Positions 1-8,038 of a stretch of 20,578 nucleotides of DNA are shown piece after piece. Every line of letters begins with the position of its first letter. Position 1 is the stretch's first letter. The DNA is taken from assembly GCA_943330835.2 (NCBI GenBank), contig CALQJH020000007.1, positions 1 through 20,578 of the forward strand. Direction: 5' to 3'. Under the pieces are notes generated by a model. It did no database searches, was not told the origin of the DNA, and saw only the letters and a list, made by a program, of their open reading frames with translations. Source of the stretch: Candidatus Kuenenia stuttgartensis. GTDB taxonomy: Bacteria; Bacteroidota; Bacteroidia; Chitinophagales; Chitinophagaceae. The position numbers and the translations under genes were made by a program.

Positions 1-731
1 CTATTTCTTCCTTGCATATCTGCTTCTGCAGTTGCATTAAAATCTTTTGATTCCCGCTTGTTATCATCCATTCCCAACAATACAAAAAGCCTAGTAGAAA
101 AAAAGGAGGCTAAATTGGAAGTTGAAATCGGAGATTTTTTTAAACCAAAAGGGAAGTCAATATTATTATCAGTAGCCGTATACCAGCCCGAATTAGCAAT
201 GGCTGCTTTAATTACGCGATGCTGGTTTACAAACATTAAAAATCGGTGAACAAACTGCGCACCACCCGAATGACCATACAAATAATATCCTTTATTACTG
301 GCTTTGGTCTCTTTAACTACATAATCAAATAGTGGCTCAATGAGTGAAAAGCTCCATTTTTCCGGACTATTGTATGCATTGTTATTATTATCATACACAT
401 TACCAAGATTGTAACGTTCCAATCCTGGAAAATCTTCTTTATCAAATTCAGGTGCAATTACTTTACAGCCAAATACAATTGCTGCATTAATGACGTCATC
501 CATGTACGCAGAAGCGTCTCTATGAGCACCATGAAGCATGATAACGATCGGCAAACTATCTGAATTTCCAACAGGGGAGAAATAAAAAACCTTCATTGGA
601 TTTTTCAATTTTCCGCCATTGTCAAAGTAGAATTGTTGTTTACCTGAGCTTGCGCTGTTAATTTGTGCAGCAGCCATATTAAAAATGAATACTGATAACA
701 GCAGAATCGATATTTTTTGAAACAATCCCAT
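1..731 (-). CDS. Exported alpha/beta hydrolase, 3' end outside window (partial)
   Basis: The first 243 residues can be read; the rest lies left of the window. Residues 1-22 look like a signal peptide (a hydrophobic stretch ending in AAA before Q23), so the enzyme is probably exported. The order of motifs is that of a serine alpha/beta hydrolase. IVIMLHGAH (62-70) supplies the HG oxyanion segment, and GHSGGA (153-158) is the nucleophile elbow with Ser155. LLGMDDN (218-224) is where the acid residue is expected, and a late [11 protein letters not shown] stretch recalls extracellular polyester-depolymerase or dienelactone-hydrolase-like proteins. The catalytic His would lie in the missing part. 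The ATG at 731 is chosen because the signal peptide follows it directly and a TAGTTTTG -7-like box lies 35 bases upstream. The substrate cannot be named: ester, peptide and polyester substrates all remain possible. Confidence 0.8.
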   Translation of the reverse strand, partial: MGLFQKISILLLSVFIFNMAAAQINSASSGKQQFYFDNGGKLKNPMKVFYFSPVGNSDSLPIVIMLHGAHRDASAYMDDVINAAIVFGCKVIAPEFDKEDFPGLERYNLGNVYDNNNNAYNSPEKWSFSLIEPLFDYVVKETKASNKGYYLYGHSGGAQFVHRFLMFVNQHRVIKAAIANSGWYTATDNNIDFPFGLKKSPISTSNLASFFSTRLFVLLGMDDNKRESKDFNATAEADMQGRN

Positions 732-765
732 TATATATGAAATTTTTGTATTAACTACACTACTT

Positions 766-773
766 CAAAACTA
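766..773 (-). promoter_or_regulatory. -7-like promoter box for the hydrolase gene
   Basis: On the minus strand this reads TAGTTTTG, matching the Bacteroidota -7 consensus TAnnTTTG. It would place the transcript start around 760 and give a short leader of about 30 bases before the ATG at 731. I see no TTTG at the expected -33 distance, so the call rests on the -7 box and its position. Confidence 0.4.
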
Positions 774-1055
774 ATATTAATAACTCAACATTTATAATTA
801 TAGCATTGGCAATAATGATTAGCCGATTGATTTTTAAGTATTATAATAAATTAATACTATATTATAAACAGGCTAGTTATTTGTTTTTAATAGTGATTAT
901 TTAGCAATCGTTTTATAACTTAAATTTTTATAAGTTTGTAGTAACATAAGCAATTAAAGAAAGGACTGGTTTTTTACTATAATGTAAAATTTCAATTATT
1001 TGAACTGTAAATAATGATTTAGGGCTACTAAATTTTTACTAAATGATTTATCGGG

Positions 1056-1083
1056 TTTCGGAAGGCTTAATATATTTCCGAAA
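1056..1083. repeat. 8-bp inverted repeat upstream of the 410-residue protein gene
   Basis: TTTCGGAA (1056-1063) and TTCCGAAA (1076-1083) are exact reverse complements separated by 12 AT-rich bases, ending 29 bases before the ATG at 1113. It could be a dyad operator or a leader hairpin. It stands out because its arms are richer in G+C than the surrounding sequence. Confidence 0.4.
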
Positions 1084-1112
1084 AATCATAAAGCATTGAT
1101 ACTCTTATTTTT

Positions 1113-2345
1113 ATGGAAAAACTTAAACAGGGTAAAGAAGAGATTGTATACTTGCTAAAACAAGTAGTGGAGAAGTATAAAGTAGAAACTGGTATAGAAA
1201 TTATTCAAAATACCAATAGAAAGAATTACGAATCACTTGCCATAGTGTTAAGTGAGATTACCAAAGAGCTCCCTAATAGCTTTGAAGAATTAGGAACAGG
1301 CGCCTATCCTGGTGACACGAATCCGAATCCTAAAGAATATCCATATAGAAAATATGACATTACCGGCGGCCAAATCAAAGATGCCTTAAATGGAATCGTT
1401 TCACATCCTCGTCCATTTCTTGTTGATGCCTGTTATATTTATTTATTTGGGATGGGTCGGAAACGATTTGGTATAAATCCTACAGATATCAATTTGATTG
1501 AACAGTCTGGTCAAGAAAAAAATGAGGAGATTTTTATTATTGAAGAGGAAAATATTGAATTAAAAAAACAGCTATCGGTAATAAATAAACAATTCACTAA
1601 AAAGGCTAGTTTATTAAAGATGGTGTTAGTTGCCTTGCTTTTACTCTGGATTGGCACTTTAGTGAATTACAAGGAATCTAAACAAAGTTGGGAGGTAATG
1701 AAAAGCGACATGAATATTCTTCCTTATCAACCCACTCAAATGGAAATTGATAGTTTGGAAGGTGTTTGGTTATGTTATACCGGATCTCCTCAAGCAAGAA
1801 TTTCTGATCCCAACAGATTTCATAAAGTGGTATCAAATGTTGTAAGTATAAAATACAAAGACGGTTACTTTACATTTAACCGTTATGGTGCAAGTTTTGA
1901 CCACGTTGGATATATGCAGTTTGAATCTCCCGGCATTGTATCTATTTTTTCCAAAATAAGAAAAAAAGACAACGTCACAGAATCTCCCAGACATTCTTTG
2001 TTAGACTTGAATTACAATAATGCTAATCTTACTGCGATATCAACTTCCTGGAATTTTGATATTGGCAAAAAAAATAAAATAATAGGTATCAGGGAAGTGT
2101 ATACGAAGCTTGGAAAAGGCGGGGAAATTGAAGAAGTCATTAATGATATAGAGAATGCAAGTTGCGCATGTAAAATAATCAAATGGCATAAACCTGATAA
2201 TACGCTACGTTCTTTCTATCTTAAAAATCAAATGCTTGATAGTTTAAATTCACCGGAATTAAGGTCATTAATTGATGAGAGAAGTATTCTTTTAGGAAGG
2301 CCTCAGGAAGGTATTTTATTATCAAAGGATACTACTTTCTACTGA
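1113..2345 (+). CDS. Single-pass membrane protein of unknown function
   Basis: This 410-residue protein has three visible parts. Residues 1-130 form a soluble N-terminal domain with a distinctive ITGGQIKDAL ... PRPFLVDACYIYLFGMGRK stretch (83-117). Residues 135-163 are acidic then basic and probably helical or coiled-coil. Residues 167-186 are one hydrophobic membrane helix (core VLVALLLLWIGTLV). The charged KKASLLK before the helix suggests the N-terminus is cytoplasmic, leaving residues 190-410 in the periplasm. That C-terminal part opens with LEGVWLCYTG and is rich in predicted strands, like a small beta-barrel sensor or lipocalin-like fold. Inside-out or outside-in signalling is an inference from this layout only. 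I do not recognise the family. The gene converges on and overlaps the sorting-domain remnant by 14 bases. Confidence 0.75.
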   Translation: MEKLKQGKEEIVYLLKQVVEKYKVETGIEIIQNTNRKNYESLAIVLSEITKELPNSFEELGTGAYPGDTNPNPKEYPYRKYDITGGQIKDALNGIVSHPRPFLVDACYIYLFGMGRKRFGINPTDINLIEQSGQEKNEEIFIIEEENIELKKQLSVINKQFTKKASLLKMVLVALLLLWIGTLVNYKESKQSWEVMKSDMNILPYQPTQMEIDSLEGVWLCYTGSPQARISDPNRFHKVVSNVVSIKYKDGYFTFNRYGASFDHVGYMQFESPGIVSIFSKIRKKDNVTESPRHSLLDLNYNNANLTAISTSWNFDIGKKNKIIGIREVYTKLGKGGEIEEVINDIENASCACKIIKWHKPDNTLRSFYLKNQMLDSLNSPELRSLIDERSILLGRPQEGILLSKDTTFY

Positions 2346-2607
2346 TGATTATTTTTTTCGTTTGTGATTTTCCATTTAAAAATAATGTTGCCATATAAAT
2401 TCCATTTGAAAGTTCAGCAGTGTTTATCACTTCAACGTGTTTTCCCACTCCAAAACGCTTATTGTTAAATACTGATTTTACAAGATTTCCTGTTGTATTA
2501 TATATCTGTAAGGATCCAATTGAAGCCGATTTATTTGAAAAGTAATAATTGAAATAAAACAAAACTTTTTCTAATGATGTTGTATTGCTGTTTGCTGTGT
2601 AGTCCAT
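2332..2607 (-). pseudogene. Orphan T9SS type A sorting domain, probable gene remnant
   Basis: The 91-residue reading frame ends like the C-terminal secretion signal of type IX secretion substrates. It has SLQIYNTTGNLVKSV (about 32-46), then INTAELSNGIYMATL (about 62-76), and a basic end TKKIIISRK. In normal substrates this domain follows a large secreted enzyme or adhesin and a signal peptide. Here nothing of either precedes it: the frame begins 8 bases after the stop codon of the DUF2400 gene. The most economical reading is that a deletion removed the body of a cell-surface protein and left its tail. The alternative, a free-standing small protein, is less likely because it has no signal peptide and so could not reach the secretion machinery. 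Confidence 0.6.
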
Positions 2608-2615
2608 CTTACCAT

Positions 2616-3386
2616 TTAAAACTTTTCCAATACACCTAAAGAAAATAAAGCAAAATCATATTTGACCGGATCTTTGGGATCTAAATGCTTCAATGTTTCT
2701 GTGAGCTGAACGGCAGAAAGCCAGTCTGATTGATTTCTAGTAATAAGATTAAAATTTTTTGCAACGCGGGAAACATGTAAATCAAGTGGGATAATTAATT
2801 GTGAAGGTTTAATATTTTTCCAAATTCCAAAGTCCACTCCTTTTTTATCATTGCGAACCATCCACCTCAAATACATATTTAATTTCTTACAAGATGATTT
2901 TTTATTTGGGGACGCAATATGTTTTCTTGTCCTTTTAGGCACATCCGGCAAAGAGAAAAAATAATCATAGAAACCATTAAGTCCATTCTCTATATTTTCA
3001 TCCTTCTTTTTCATCGATTGCACAAATGCCGTTTCTAATGTATCATGGCTTTTATAATGGTATTTTAAAAATTCGACAAAGTACAATAAATCTGTTGTGT
3101 TGAAGGTTCGATGTTTGAATGACAATAGTTGTTTTAAATCTTTTGAAGTATGGTGCAAGCAGTAGTCGTGAGGTGCATTGTGCATTAATTTCATCAATTC
3201 CTTCGACTTGTTGATTATGGTAGTTCGGTTACCCCATGCAAAAATGGAAGCAAAAAATCCTGCTATTTCTATGTCTTGTTTTTTGGAGAAGGAATGCGGA
3301 ACACAAATTGGATCTGACTCAATAAAAAAAGGTTGATTATACATTTCAACCTTTTTATCTAAAAATATTTTTAACTCTTCCCGCAT
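2616..3386 (-). CDS. TIGR02757 / DUF2400 family protein
   Basis: This 256-residue, mostly helical protein has the usual length and landmarks of the Bacteroidota TIGR02757 (DUF2400) family: IAGFFASIFAWGNR (41-54), SSCKKLNMYLRWMVR (164-178) and IIPLDLHVSRVAKNFNLI (198-215). The family has no established function that I know of. The last motif resembles the VDTHVxRVxxRL segment of HhH-GPD DNA glycosylases such as endonuclease III, where the Asp is catalytic; Asp202 would be its counterpart. No Cys cluster for an iron-sulfur site is visible. The start codon overlaps the stop of the upstream PLP-enzyme gene by one base (TAATG), so the two genes are translationally coupled. Confidence 0.88.
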   Translation of the reverse strand: MREELKIFLDKKVEMYNQPFFIESDPICVPHSFSKKQDIEIAGFFASIFAWGNRTTIINKSKELMKLMHNAPHDYCLHHTSKDLKQLLSFKHRTFNTTDLLYFVEFLKYHYKSHDTLETAFVQSMKKKDENIENGLNGFYDYFFSLPDVPKRTRKHIASPNKKSSCKKLNMYLRWMVRNDKKGVDFGIWKNIKPSQLIIPLDLHVSRVAKNFNLITRNQSDWLSAVQLTETLKHLDPKDPVKYDFALFSLGVLEKF

Positions 3387-4549
3387 TAGTCAATCGCTTG
3401 TTTTAAATCCTCCACTAAATCAGCAGCGTCTTCTATCCCGATACTCAATCTAATCAAGCCATCTGTTAATCCGTTTTTAAGGCGCTCTTCTCTTGGTATA
3501 CTGGCATGTGTCATACTTGCAGGATGATTGATTAAGGATTCTACCCCACCAAGACTTTCCGCTAAAGAAAATAGTTTTGTACTTGATAACACTTTTGTTG
3601 CAGCTTCTATGCTTTCATCTTTTAAAGTAAAACTCAACATACCGCCAAATCCGCGCATTTGTTTTTTGGCAATATCATAATTAGGATGATCTAAAAATCC
3701 ACACCAGAATACTTTCTGCACTTTCGGATGACTGCGTAAATAATTCGCAACAATGATGCCGTTTTCACAATGTTGTTTCATTCTGACATGCAATGTTTTT
3801 ATTCCACGCAGTACTAAAAAACAATCAAAGGGACCGGGAACGGCGCCACAACTTTTTTGTATAAAATATAACTGGTCTTTAAGCGATTGATCGTTCATGA
3901 TTAAAGCGCCTTGAATAACATCACTATGACCACCTAAATATTTAGTGGAAGAATGCATTACAATATCCGCGCCTAAGTCTAATGGGTTTTGTAAATAGGG
4001 AGATGCAAAAGTGTTGTCGACACATAGTATTGTCCCGGCTTTTTTTGAAATTTTAGACACCGCTTCAATATCTGTGATATTCATCAATGGATTAGTAGGT
4101 GTTTCAATCCAAATCAATTTAGATTTTTCTGTTAGAACAGCCGTGATATTTTCAGGATTCGTTGTATCTACATATTTAAACTTGATGCCAAATTTTTCAA
4201 ATACTTTGGTAAACAATCTGTAAGTACCGCCATACATATCACTAGCTGCAATTACTTCATCTCCTGGAGATAGTAATTTAATTACCGCATCCGTAGCTGC
4301 AACTCCGCTGCTGAAAGCCAGGCCAAATTTTCCATTTTCAATAATCGCCAAAGCTGATTCCAAGGCGGCTCTTGTAGGATTTTGCGAACGCGCATACTCA
4401 TACCCTTTATGTTGACCAGGTGCCGATTGAACATAAGTGGAGGTTTGATATATTGGCGTCATGATTGCACCTGTAGAAGGATCCGGCTCCGCTCCTGCAT
4501 GTATCAATCTTGTGGCAAGTTTCATTTTATCTAAAGAAGAATTACTCAT
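3386..4549 (-). CDS. Cys/Met-metabolism PLP enzyme (cystathionine gamma-synthase or gamma-lyase type)
   Basis: This 387-residue protein is a standard-length member of the fold-type I transsulfuration family. Visible landmarks are YEYARSQNPT (50-59) with the phosphate-binding Tyr and Arg, FSSGVAA (79-85), VDNTFASP (177-184) with the Asp that holds the pyridine nitrogen, and HSSTKYLGGHSDV (199-211) with the PLP lysine Lys203. The C-terminal SLGGVESLINHPASMTH segment is also typical. These residues fit cystathionine gamma-synthase, cystathionine gamma-lyase and related enzymes, and I cannot separate them by eye. A second Met at residue 9 is an alternative start. A TATCTTTG box lies 18 bases upstream of the ATG. 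The gene is coupled to the DUF2400 gene behind it. Confidence 0.93.
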   Translation of the reverse strand: MSNSSLDKMKLATRLIHAGAEPDPSTGAIMTPIYQTSTYVQSAPGQHKGYEYARSQNPTRAALESALAIIENGKFGLAFSSGVAATDAVIKLLSPGDEVIAASDMYGGTYRLFTKVFEKFGIKFKYVDTTNPENITAVLTEKSKLIWIETPTNPLMNITDIEAVSKISKKAGTILCVDNTFASPYLQNPLDLGADIVMHSSTKYLGGHSDVIQGALIMNDQSLKDQLYFIQKSCGAVPGPFDCFLVLRGIKTLHVRMKQHCENGIIVANYLRSHPKVQKVFWCGFLDHPNYDIAKKQMRGFGGMLSFTLKDESIEAATKVLSSTKLFSLAESLGGVESLINHPASMTHASIPREERLKNGLTDGLIRLSIGIEDAADLVEDLKQAID

Positions 4550-4566
4550 GGTTTTTTTATTTGTTT

Positions 4567-4574
4567 CAAAGATA
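4567..4574 (-). promoter_or_regulatory. -7 box of the PLP-enzyme/DUF2400 operon
   Basis: The minus strand reads TATCTTTG, an exact match to TAnnTTTG, with its last base 18 bases before the ATG at 4549. A TTGG lies 22 bases further upstream in place of an ideal TTTG at 19. The implied leader is only about 10-12 bases, and it would drive both genes of the coupled pair. Confidence 0.55.
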
Positions 4575-4626
4575 ATGATATTAAATTTTTTGATTCCAAT
4601 ACTGATTGATTTAGACGTTGAACAGC

Positions 4627-6477
4627 TTAATCCTTTTTAATCATGCCCGCTACACACATATACCTCCAATCAAAATTATTGGCATCATGTGCATCAAGTG
4701 GCTGGTGTTTTTTTTCTAAAACTTGTGGTTTTAAAATATCGCGATCAACCAAACTGCGTTTTGCTTCAAAAAGATAGTCTTTCATCATGTTACTTTCCAT
4801 CCATTTTTTTTGAGGAGGCTCATACCCTATTTTATCTTTCCGCCAAACAATCTCATCAGGCAAACGATTGTTCATCAATTGGCGTAAGATAGATTTTGTA
4901 AAACCGTTTTTAATTTTAAATGATGATGGAAGTGAAAATATAAAACTTACTAAATCTGCATTTAAAAAAGGCAATCTTACCTCACATCCGTTTGCCATGG
5001 CGTTTCGGTCACTATATCGAAGTAATTCTTCCAGCCCCATTTCCATTACATCAAAATATAAAATGTCATTTAATTTGGTAACAATAGGCTTGTGAATACC
5101 CTCCCATTCTCTACCTTGCATGGTCGACATCATTTTATGACTTAAATCCGGATGATGCAAAATTTGATTAAAGGCTCTTTTCTCTAATCCAATAGAAACA
5201 TGCGGCGGAAGATATGTTGCAATAATGTTTTTTATTCCCCACTTTACTGGAATATTATTCTTTTGGAAATTTTTTCTTTCTTGTATAAATTCTTTAAACT
5301 GTCCTTTGTTTATTTTTTCCTGTAAAAACCAATGCAGATATTTATGATACCCGCCAAAGACTTCATCAGCACCTTGACCATCCAGCAAGACTTTCACATT
5401 TTGTTCGCTGGCTAATTTGAAAACGCGGTATTGGGCATAAATACTGGAAGAAGTAAAAGGTTCTTCTTGATGATAGAGGAGTTTATCAAAATCGGCAATC
5501 AAATCTATTTCATTGGGCGTGACGGTAAAATTCTCCAATTGAAAATGTTTCGCCATTTTATCAATATGAATTTTTTCATCTTTTTCAAACCCTGGAAATG
5601 TTGCAGAAAATGTTTCAAAAGAATCGGTGCTGTTTTTTTTAATGAAATGTAAAAGAGAAGAGCTGTCTAATCCGCCACTTAAACTTGTTCCAAATGGCAC
5701 ATCGCAACGCAATCTTCTGCTTACCGATACTGATAATAAATGATCCAATTTTTCTAGTGCTTCCGATTCGGAAATGTTTGCACAATAATTCTTATCAATA
5801 TCCCAATATTTTTCAATCGTCAACTCATGCTTATGTAAGGTTAGAAAATGAGCTGGTGGCAGAGAGTATATTTTCTTATAAAAAGTTTGAGACTTATCAG
5901 ATGCATTTTGCACAATTCCCAAGGAGAGATAATTGAGAACCATTTTGTCTTCAACAGATTTCTCGACACCCGCAGTCCAAATCGCTTTCATCTCACTTGC
6001 AAAAATAAATCTCGTTTTGTCTTTGTAATAGTAAAAAGGTTTTTCACCAAAACGGTCTCTCGCCGCAAAAAGACATTGATCTACTTCGTCCCAAATCGCA
6101 AAAGAAAACATGCCATCAAAATAATGAACACATCTTTCTTTATAATAATCGTATGCCGCTAAAATAACTTCTGTATCACTATTGCTTTTGAAATGATACC
6201 CAAATTTTTGTAGGTCATGTTTTAACTCCAGATAATTATAAATTTCTCCATTGTGAACAATGCTATACCGATCTCTGAAATGCATGGGTTGAACTGCTTC
6301 AAAAGACAAATCTAAAATAGCTAATCGGCGATGAGCCAGCCCTGAAGTTTTTTTTGGATTAATCCACATGCCACCGCCATCGGGGCCTCTATGCTCAAGG
6401 GTATTTGACATCCGTTTTAACAGCGGGATGTTAATATCTGATTCGTAAGAAGAAATGATTCCGGCGATACCACACAT
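4627..6477 (-). CDS. asnB: Asparagine synthase (glutamine-hydrolysing)
   Basis: This cytoplasmic enzyme makes asparagine from aspartate, glutamine and ATP. The 616-residue protein starts MCGIAGI, so Cys2 becomes the N-terminal nucleophile of the glutaminase domain after Met removal; this fixes the start. EHRGPDGGG (28-36), the HNGEIYNY segment (75-82) and SDTEVILAAY (100-109) complete that class II amidotransferase domain. The synthetase domain carries the ATP-binding loop SGGLDSS (267-273), and further on LLDGQGADEVFGGYHKY and RDNAMANGCEVRLPFL-type residues. It is longer than the E. coli AsnB, as in the subgroup often found in glycan clusters, where such proteins may amidate other acids; nothing nearby supports that here. 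It follows the DUF2911 gene after 60 bases and could share its transcript. Confidence 0.93.
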   Translation of the reverse strand: MCGIAGIISSYESDINIPLLKRMSNTLEHRGPDGGGMWINPKKTSGLAHRRLAILDLSFEAVQPMHFRDRYSIVHNGEIYNYLELKHDLQKFGYHFKSNSDTEVILAAYDYYKERCVHYFDGMFSFAIWDEVDQCLFAARDRFGEKPFYYYKDKTRFIFASEMKAIWTAGVEKSVEDKMVLNYLSLGIVQNASDKSQTFYKKIYSLPPAHFLTLHKHELTIEKYWDIDKNYCANISESEALEKLDHLLSVSVSRRLRCDVPFGTSLSGGLDSSSLLHFIKKNSTDSFETFSATFPGFEKDEKIHIDKMAKHFQLENFTVTPNEIDLIADFDKLLYHQEEPFTSSSIYAQYRVFKLASEQNVKVLLDGQGADEVFGGYHKYLHWFLQEKINKGQFKEFIQERKNFQKNNIPVKWGIKNIIATYLPPHVSIGLEKRAFNQILHHPDLSHKMMSTMQGREWEGIHKPIVTKLNDILYFDVMEMGLEELLRYSDRNAMANGCEVRLPFLNADLVSFIFSLPSSFKIKNGFTKSILRQLMNNRLPDEIVWRKDKIGYEPPQKKWMESNMMKDYLFEAKRSLVDRDILKPQVLEKKHQPLDAHDANNFDWRYMCVAGMIKKD

Positions 6478-6537
6478 CTTGTAAATATCCTATTAATGAA
6501 TGCTTCCACCAAAAAAAAGAAGGAATCGTAAATACAT

Positions 6538-7110
6538 TTAAGATTTGGTCAAGGAGATGGGGAAAACGACTTTAATATTATCCCACATAATAGACATATT
6601 GATATTCTTATTATTTTTTACAAAATAAATAGTGCAGGCTTCAACGGTATCCTGTAATAGTTGAACAGGGACATCTACTCTCACGACATCTTTTTGCTGA
6701 TCATAAATAAATGCACCCCAAGTATCGATTTCTTTATTAAGAATCATCGTCCATTTATCTTCATAAGGAAGTGCATACAAAGTATATCGGCCCTTTTTTA
6801 TCTTTGTTTTATTTATATAAACATCTTTAAAAAACTCTATTTCAGTGGATTCATTGGCTCCAACTCGCCAGACTTTTCCATACTCTAATAATTCTCCGAA
6901 AATTTTTCGGCCATTTTTACTTGGTCTGCTGTAAATGATTCTGGCAATCAAAGGTTCGGTGATATTTGATTGTACTTTCAACATAGGATAGTTATCCGGG
7001 TAATAAGACATGTCCATGGGAGATTTGTCCAATGCTGGAATTTTATCCTGTGCATGTAAAAAACCAAACTGAAGAACAACCATAATAAAACATAAACACA
7101 ATGTCTTCAT
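6538..7110 (-). CDS. Exported DUF2911 domain protein
   Basis: This 190-residue protein has a signal peptide (residues 1-20, ending LHA before Q21), so it is periplasmic or secreted. The body matches the DUF2911 family common in Bacteroidota. It has IARIIYSRPSKNGRKIFG (about 55-72), then YGKVWRVGANESTEIEF, then INKTKIKKGRYTLYALP and a WGAFIYD strand. The family is probably a beta-sandwich and its biochemical role is unknown to me. A TACTTTTG box lies 72 bases upstream. The gene is divergent from the nitrilase gene, with 111 bases between them, and asnB follows on the same strand. Confidence 0.9.
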   Translation of the reverse strand: MKTLCLCFIMVVLQFGFLHAQDKIPALDKSPMDMSYYPDNYPMLKVQSNITEPLIARIIYSRPSKNGRKIFGELLEYGKVWRVGANESTEIEFFKDVYINKTKIKKGRYTLYALPYEDKWTMILNKEIDTWGAFIYDQQKDVVRVDVPVQLLQDTVEACTIYFVKNNKNINMSIMWDNIKVVFPISLTKS

Positions 7111-7181
7111 AAAATAACTTTGTTAAGAAATATTAATAAATTTTAAATAAAAGTTGAGTACTTTTCCATTCCAGATTTTTA

Positions 7182-7189
7182 CAAAAGTA
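7182..7189 (-). promoter_or_regulatory. -7 box for the DUF2911 gene
   Basis: The minus strand reads TACTTTTG (TAnnTTTG consensus). The implied transcript start near 7176 gives a leader of about 65 bases for the gene starting at 7110, and asnB could be read from the same transcript. The -33 element is weak (TTTA at 22 bases). Confidence 0.45.
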
Positions 7190-7221
7190 TCGATAAGTTT
7201 TTTTAAAAATGTAAATAATAC

Positions 7222-8031
7222 ATGTCAACACTCACCATTACAACTATCCAATCAAATTTATTTTGGGAAGACAAATCTTCCAATTTGGCGATGTTTGAAG
7301 ACAAAATTAAATCGATTGAAAATAAAACGTCTATTGTTGTTCTGCCTGAAATGTTTAGTACCGGCTTTAGTATGGATACAGAAAATTTGGCTGAACCAAT
7401 GGATGGCTATACCATAGGCTGGATGAAAAGAATCAGTAGAGAAAATAGCATCATTCTCACAGGAAGTATTATGATTAAAGAAAATAATCATTTTTACAAC
7501 CGGTTAATCTGGATGATGCCCAATGAAACTTTCGGACATTACGACAAAAGACATTTGTTTGCTTATGGTGAAGAGGATAAACATTTTACTGCTGGGAAGA
7601 AAAGATTAATTGCTTCTGTAAATGGCTGGAAAATTAATCTTCAGGTTTGTTATGACTTGCGTTTCCCTGTTTGGGCAAGACAACAAAGTGAATTCCAAGA
7701 TGATACTTTCACTCCAGAATATGATGTGTTGATTTATGTAGCGAATTGGCCCGAACGCCGGAACCATGCCTGGAAAACTTTACTCTGTGCAAGGGCAATT
7801 GAAAACCAATGTTTTGTTGTTGGCGTAAATAGAGTTGGCAAGGATGGGAAAAACATCAACCACAGCGGAGACAGTATTATCATCAACCCTTTAGGTGAAG
7901 TGCTTTATCATATGCCTGATGAAGAAGATATTTTTACGATGATACTGGAGAAGGAAAATTTAAATGAAATCAGAACGAAATTGCCGTTTTTAAAAGATGC
8001 CGACTTTTTCCAAATTAAAGGAGCCCAATAA
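7222..8031 (+). CDS. Nitrilase-superfamily omega-amidase (YafV-like)
   Basis: This 269-residue protein has the nitrilase catalytic triad in the expected order and spacing: Glu43 in VVLPEMFSTGFS (39-50), Lys109 in HYDKRHLF (106-113) and Cys143 in NLQVCYDLRFPVWAR (139-153). The wording of these motifs, and WPERRNHAWKTLLCARAIENQ further on, is that of the YafV/omega-amidase branch. That branch hydrolyses 2-oxoglutaramate and 2-oxosuccinamate, clearing toxic by-products of glutamine and methionine-salvage transamination. The assignment to that branch is by resemblance; other amides are possible. The protein is cytoplasmic, with no signal peptide. It ends 7 bases from the converging S41 peptidase gene. 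Confidence 0.88.
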   Translation: MSTLTITTIQSNLFWEDKSSNLAMFEDKIKSIENKTSIVVLPEMFSTGFSMDTENLAEPMDGYTIGWMKRISRENSIILTGSIMIKENNHFYNRLIWMMPNETFGHYDKRHLFAYGEEDKHFTAGKKRLIASVNGWKINLQVCYDLRFPVWARQQSEFQDDTFTPEYDVLIYVANWPERRNHAWKTLLCARAIENQCFVVGVNRVGKDGKNINHSGDSIIINPLGEVLYHMPDEEDIFTMILEKENLNEIRTKLPFLKDADFFQIKGAQ

Positions 8032-8038
8032 ATAAATT

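Larger units (their letters stand above)
732..1112. other. Intergenic region between divergent genes
   Basis: This 381-base, very AT-rich stretch separates two divergent genes and must hold both promoters. On the minus side the TAGTTTTG box at 766-773 serves the hydrolase. On the plus side TAAGTTTG at 931-938 fits the -7 consensus but would give a leader of about 170 bases. An 8-bp inverted repeat lies at 1056-1083. I see no RNA gene and no convincing short reading frame. Confidence 0.6.

Noticed and set aside
2616..2640. Extension of the sorting-domain frame upstream of its ATG at 2607
   Set aside because: The frame stays open a few codons (IGKVLNGK) but this is the tail of the DUF2400 gene in another frame, not coding sequence of the secreted protein.
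5685..6162. Plus-strand frames opposite asnB
   Set aside because: They are antisense shadows of a fully conserved asparagine synthase with no domain or signal of their own.
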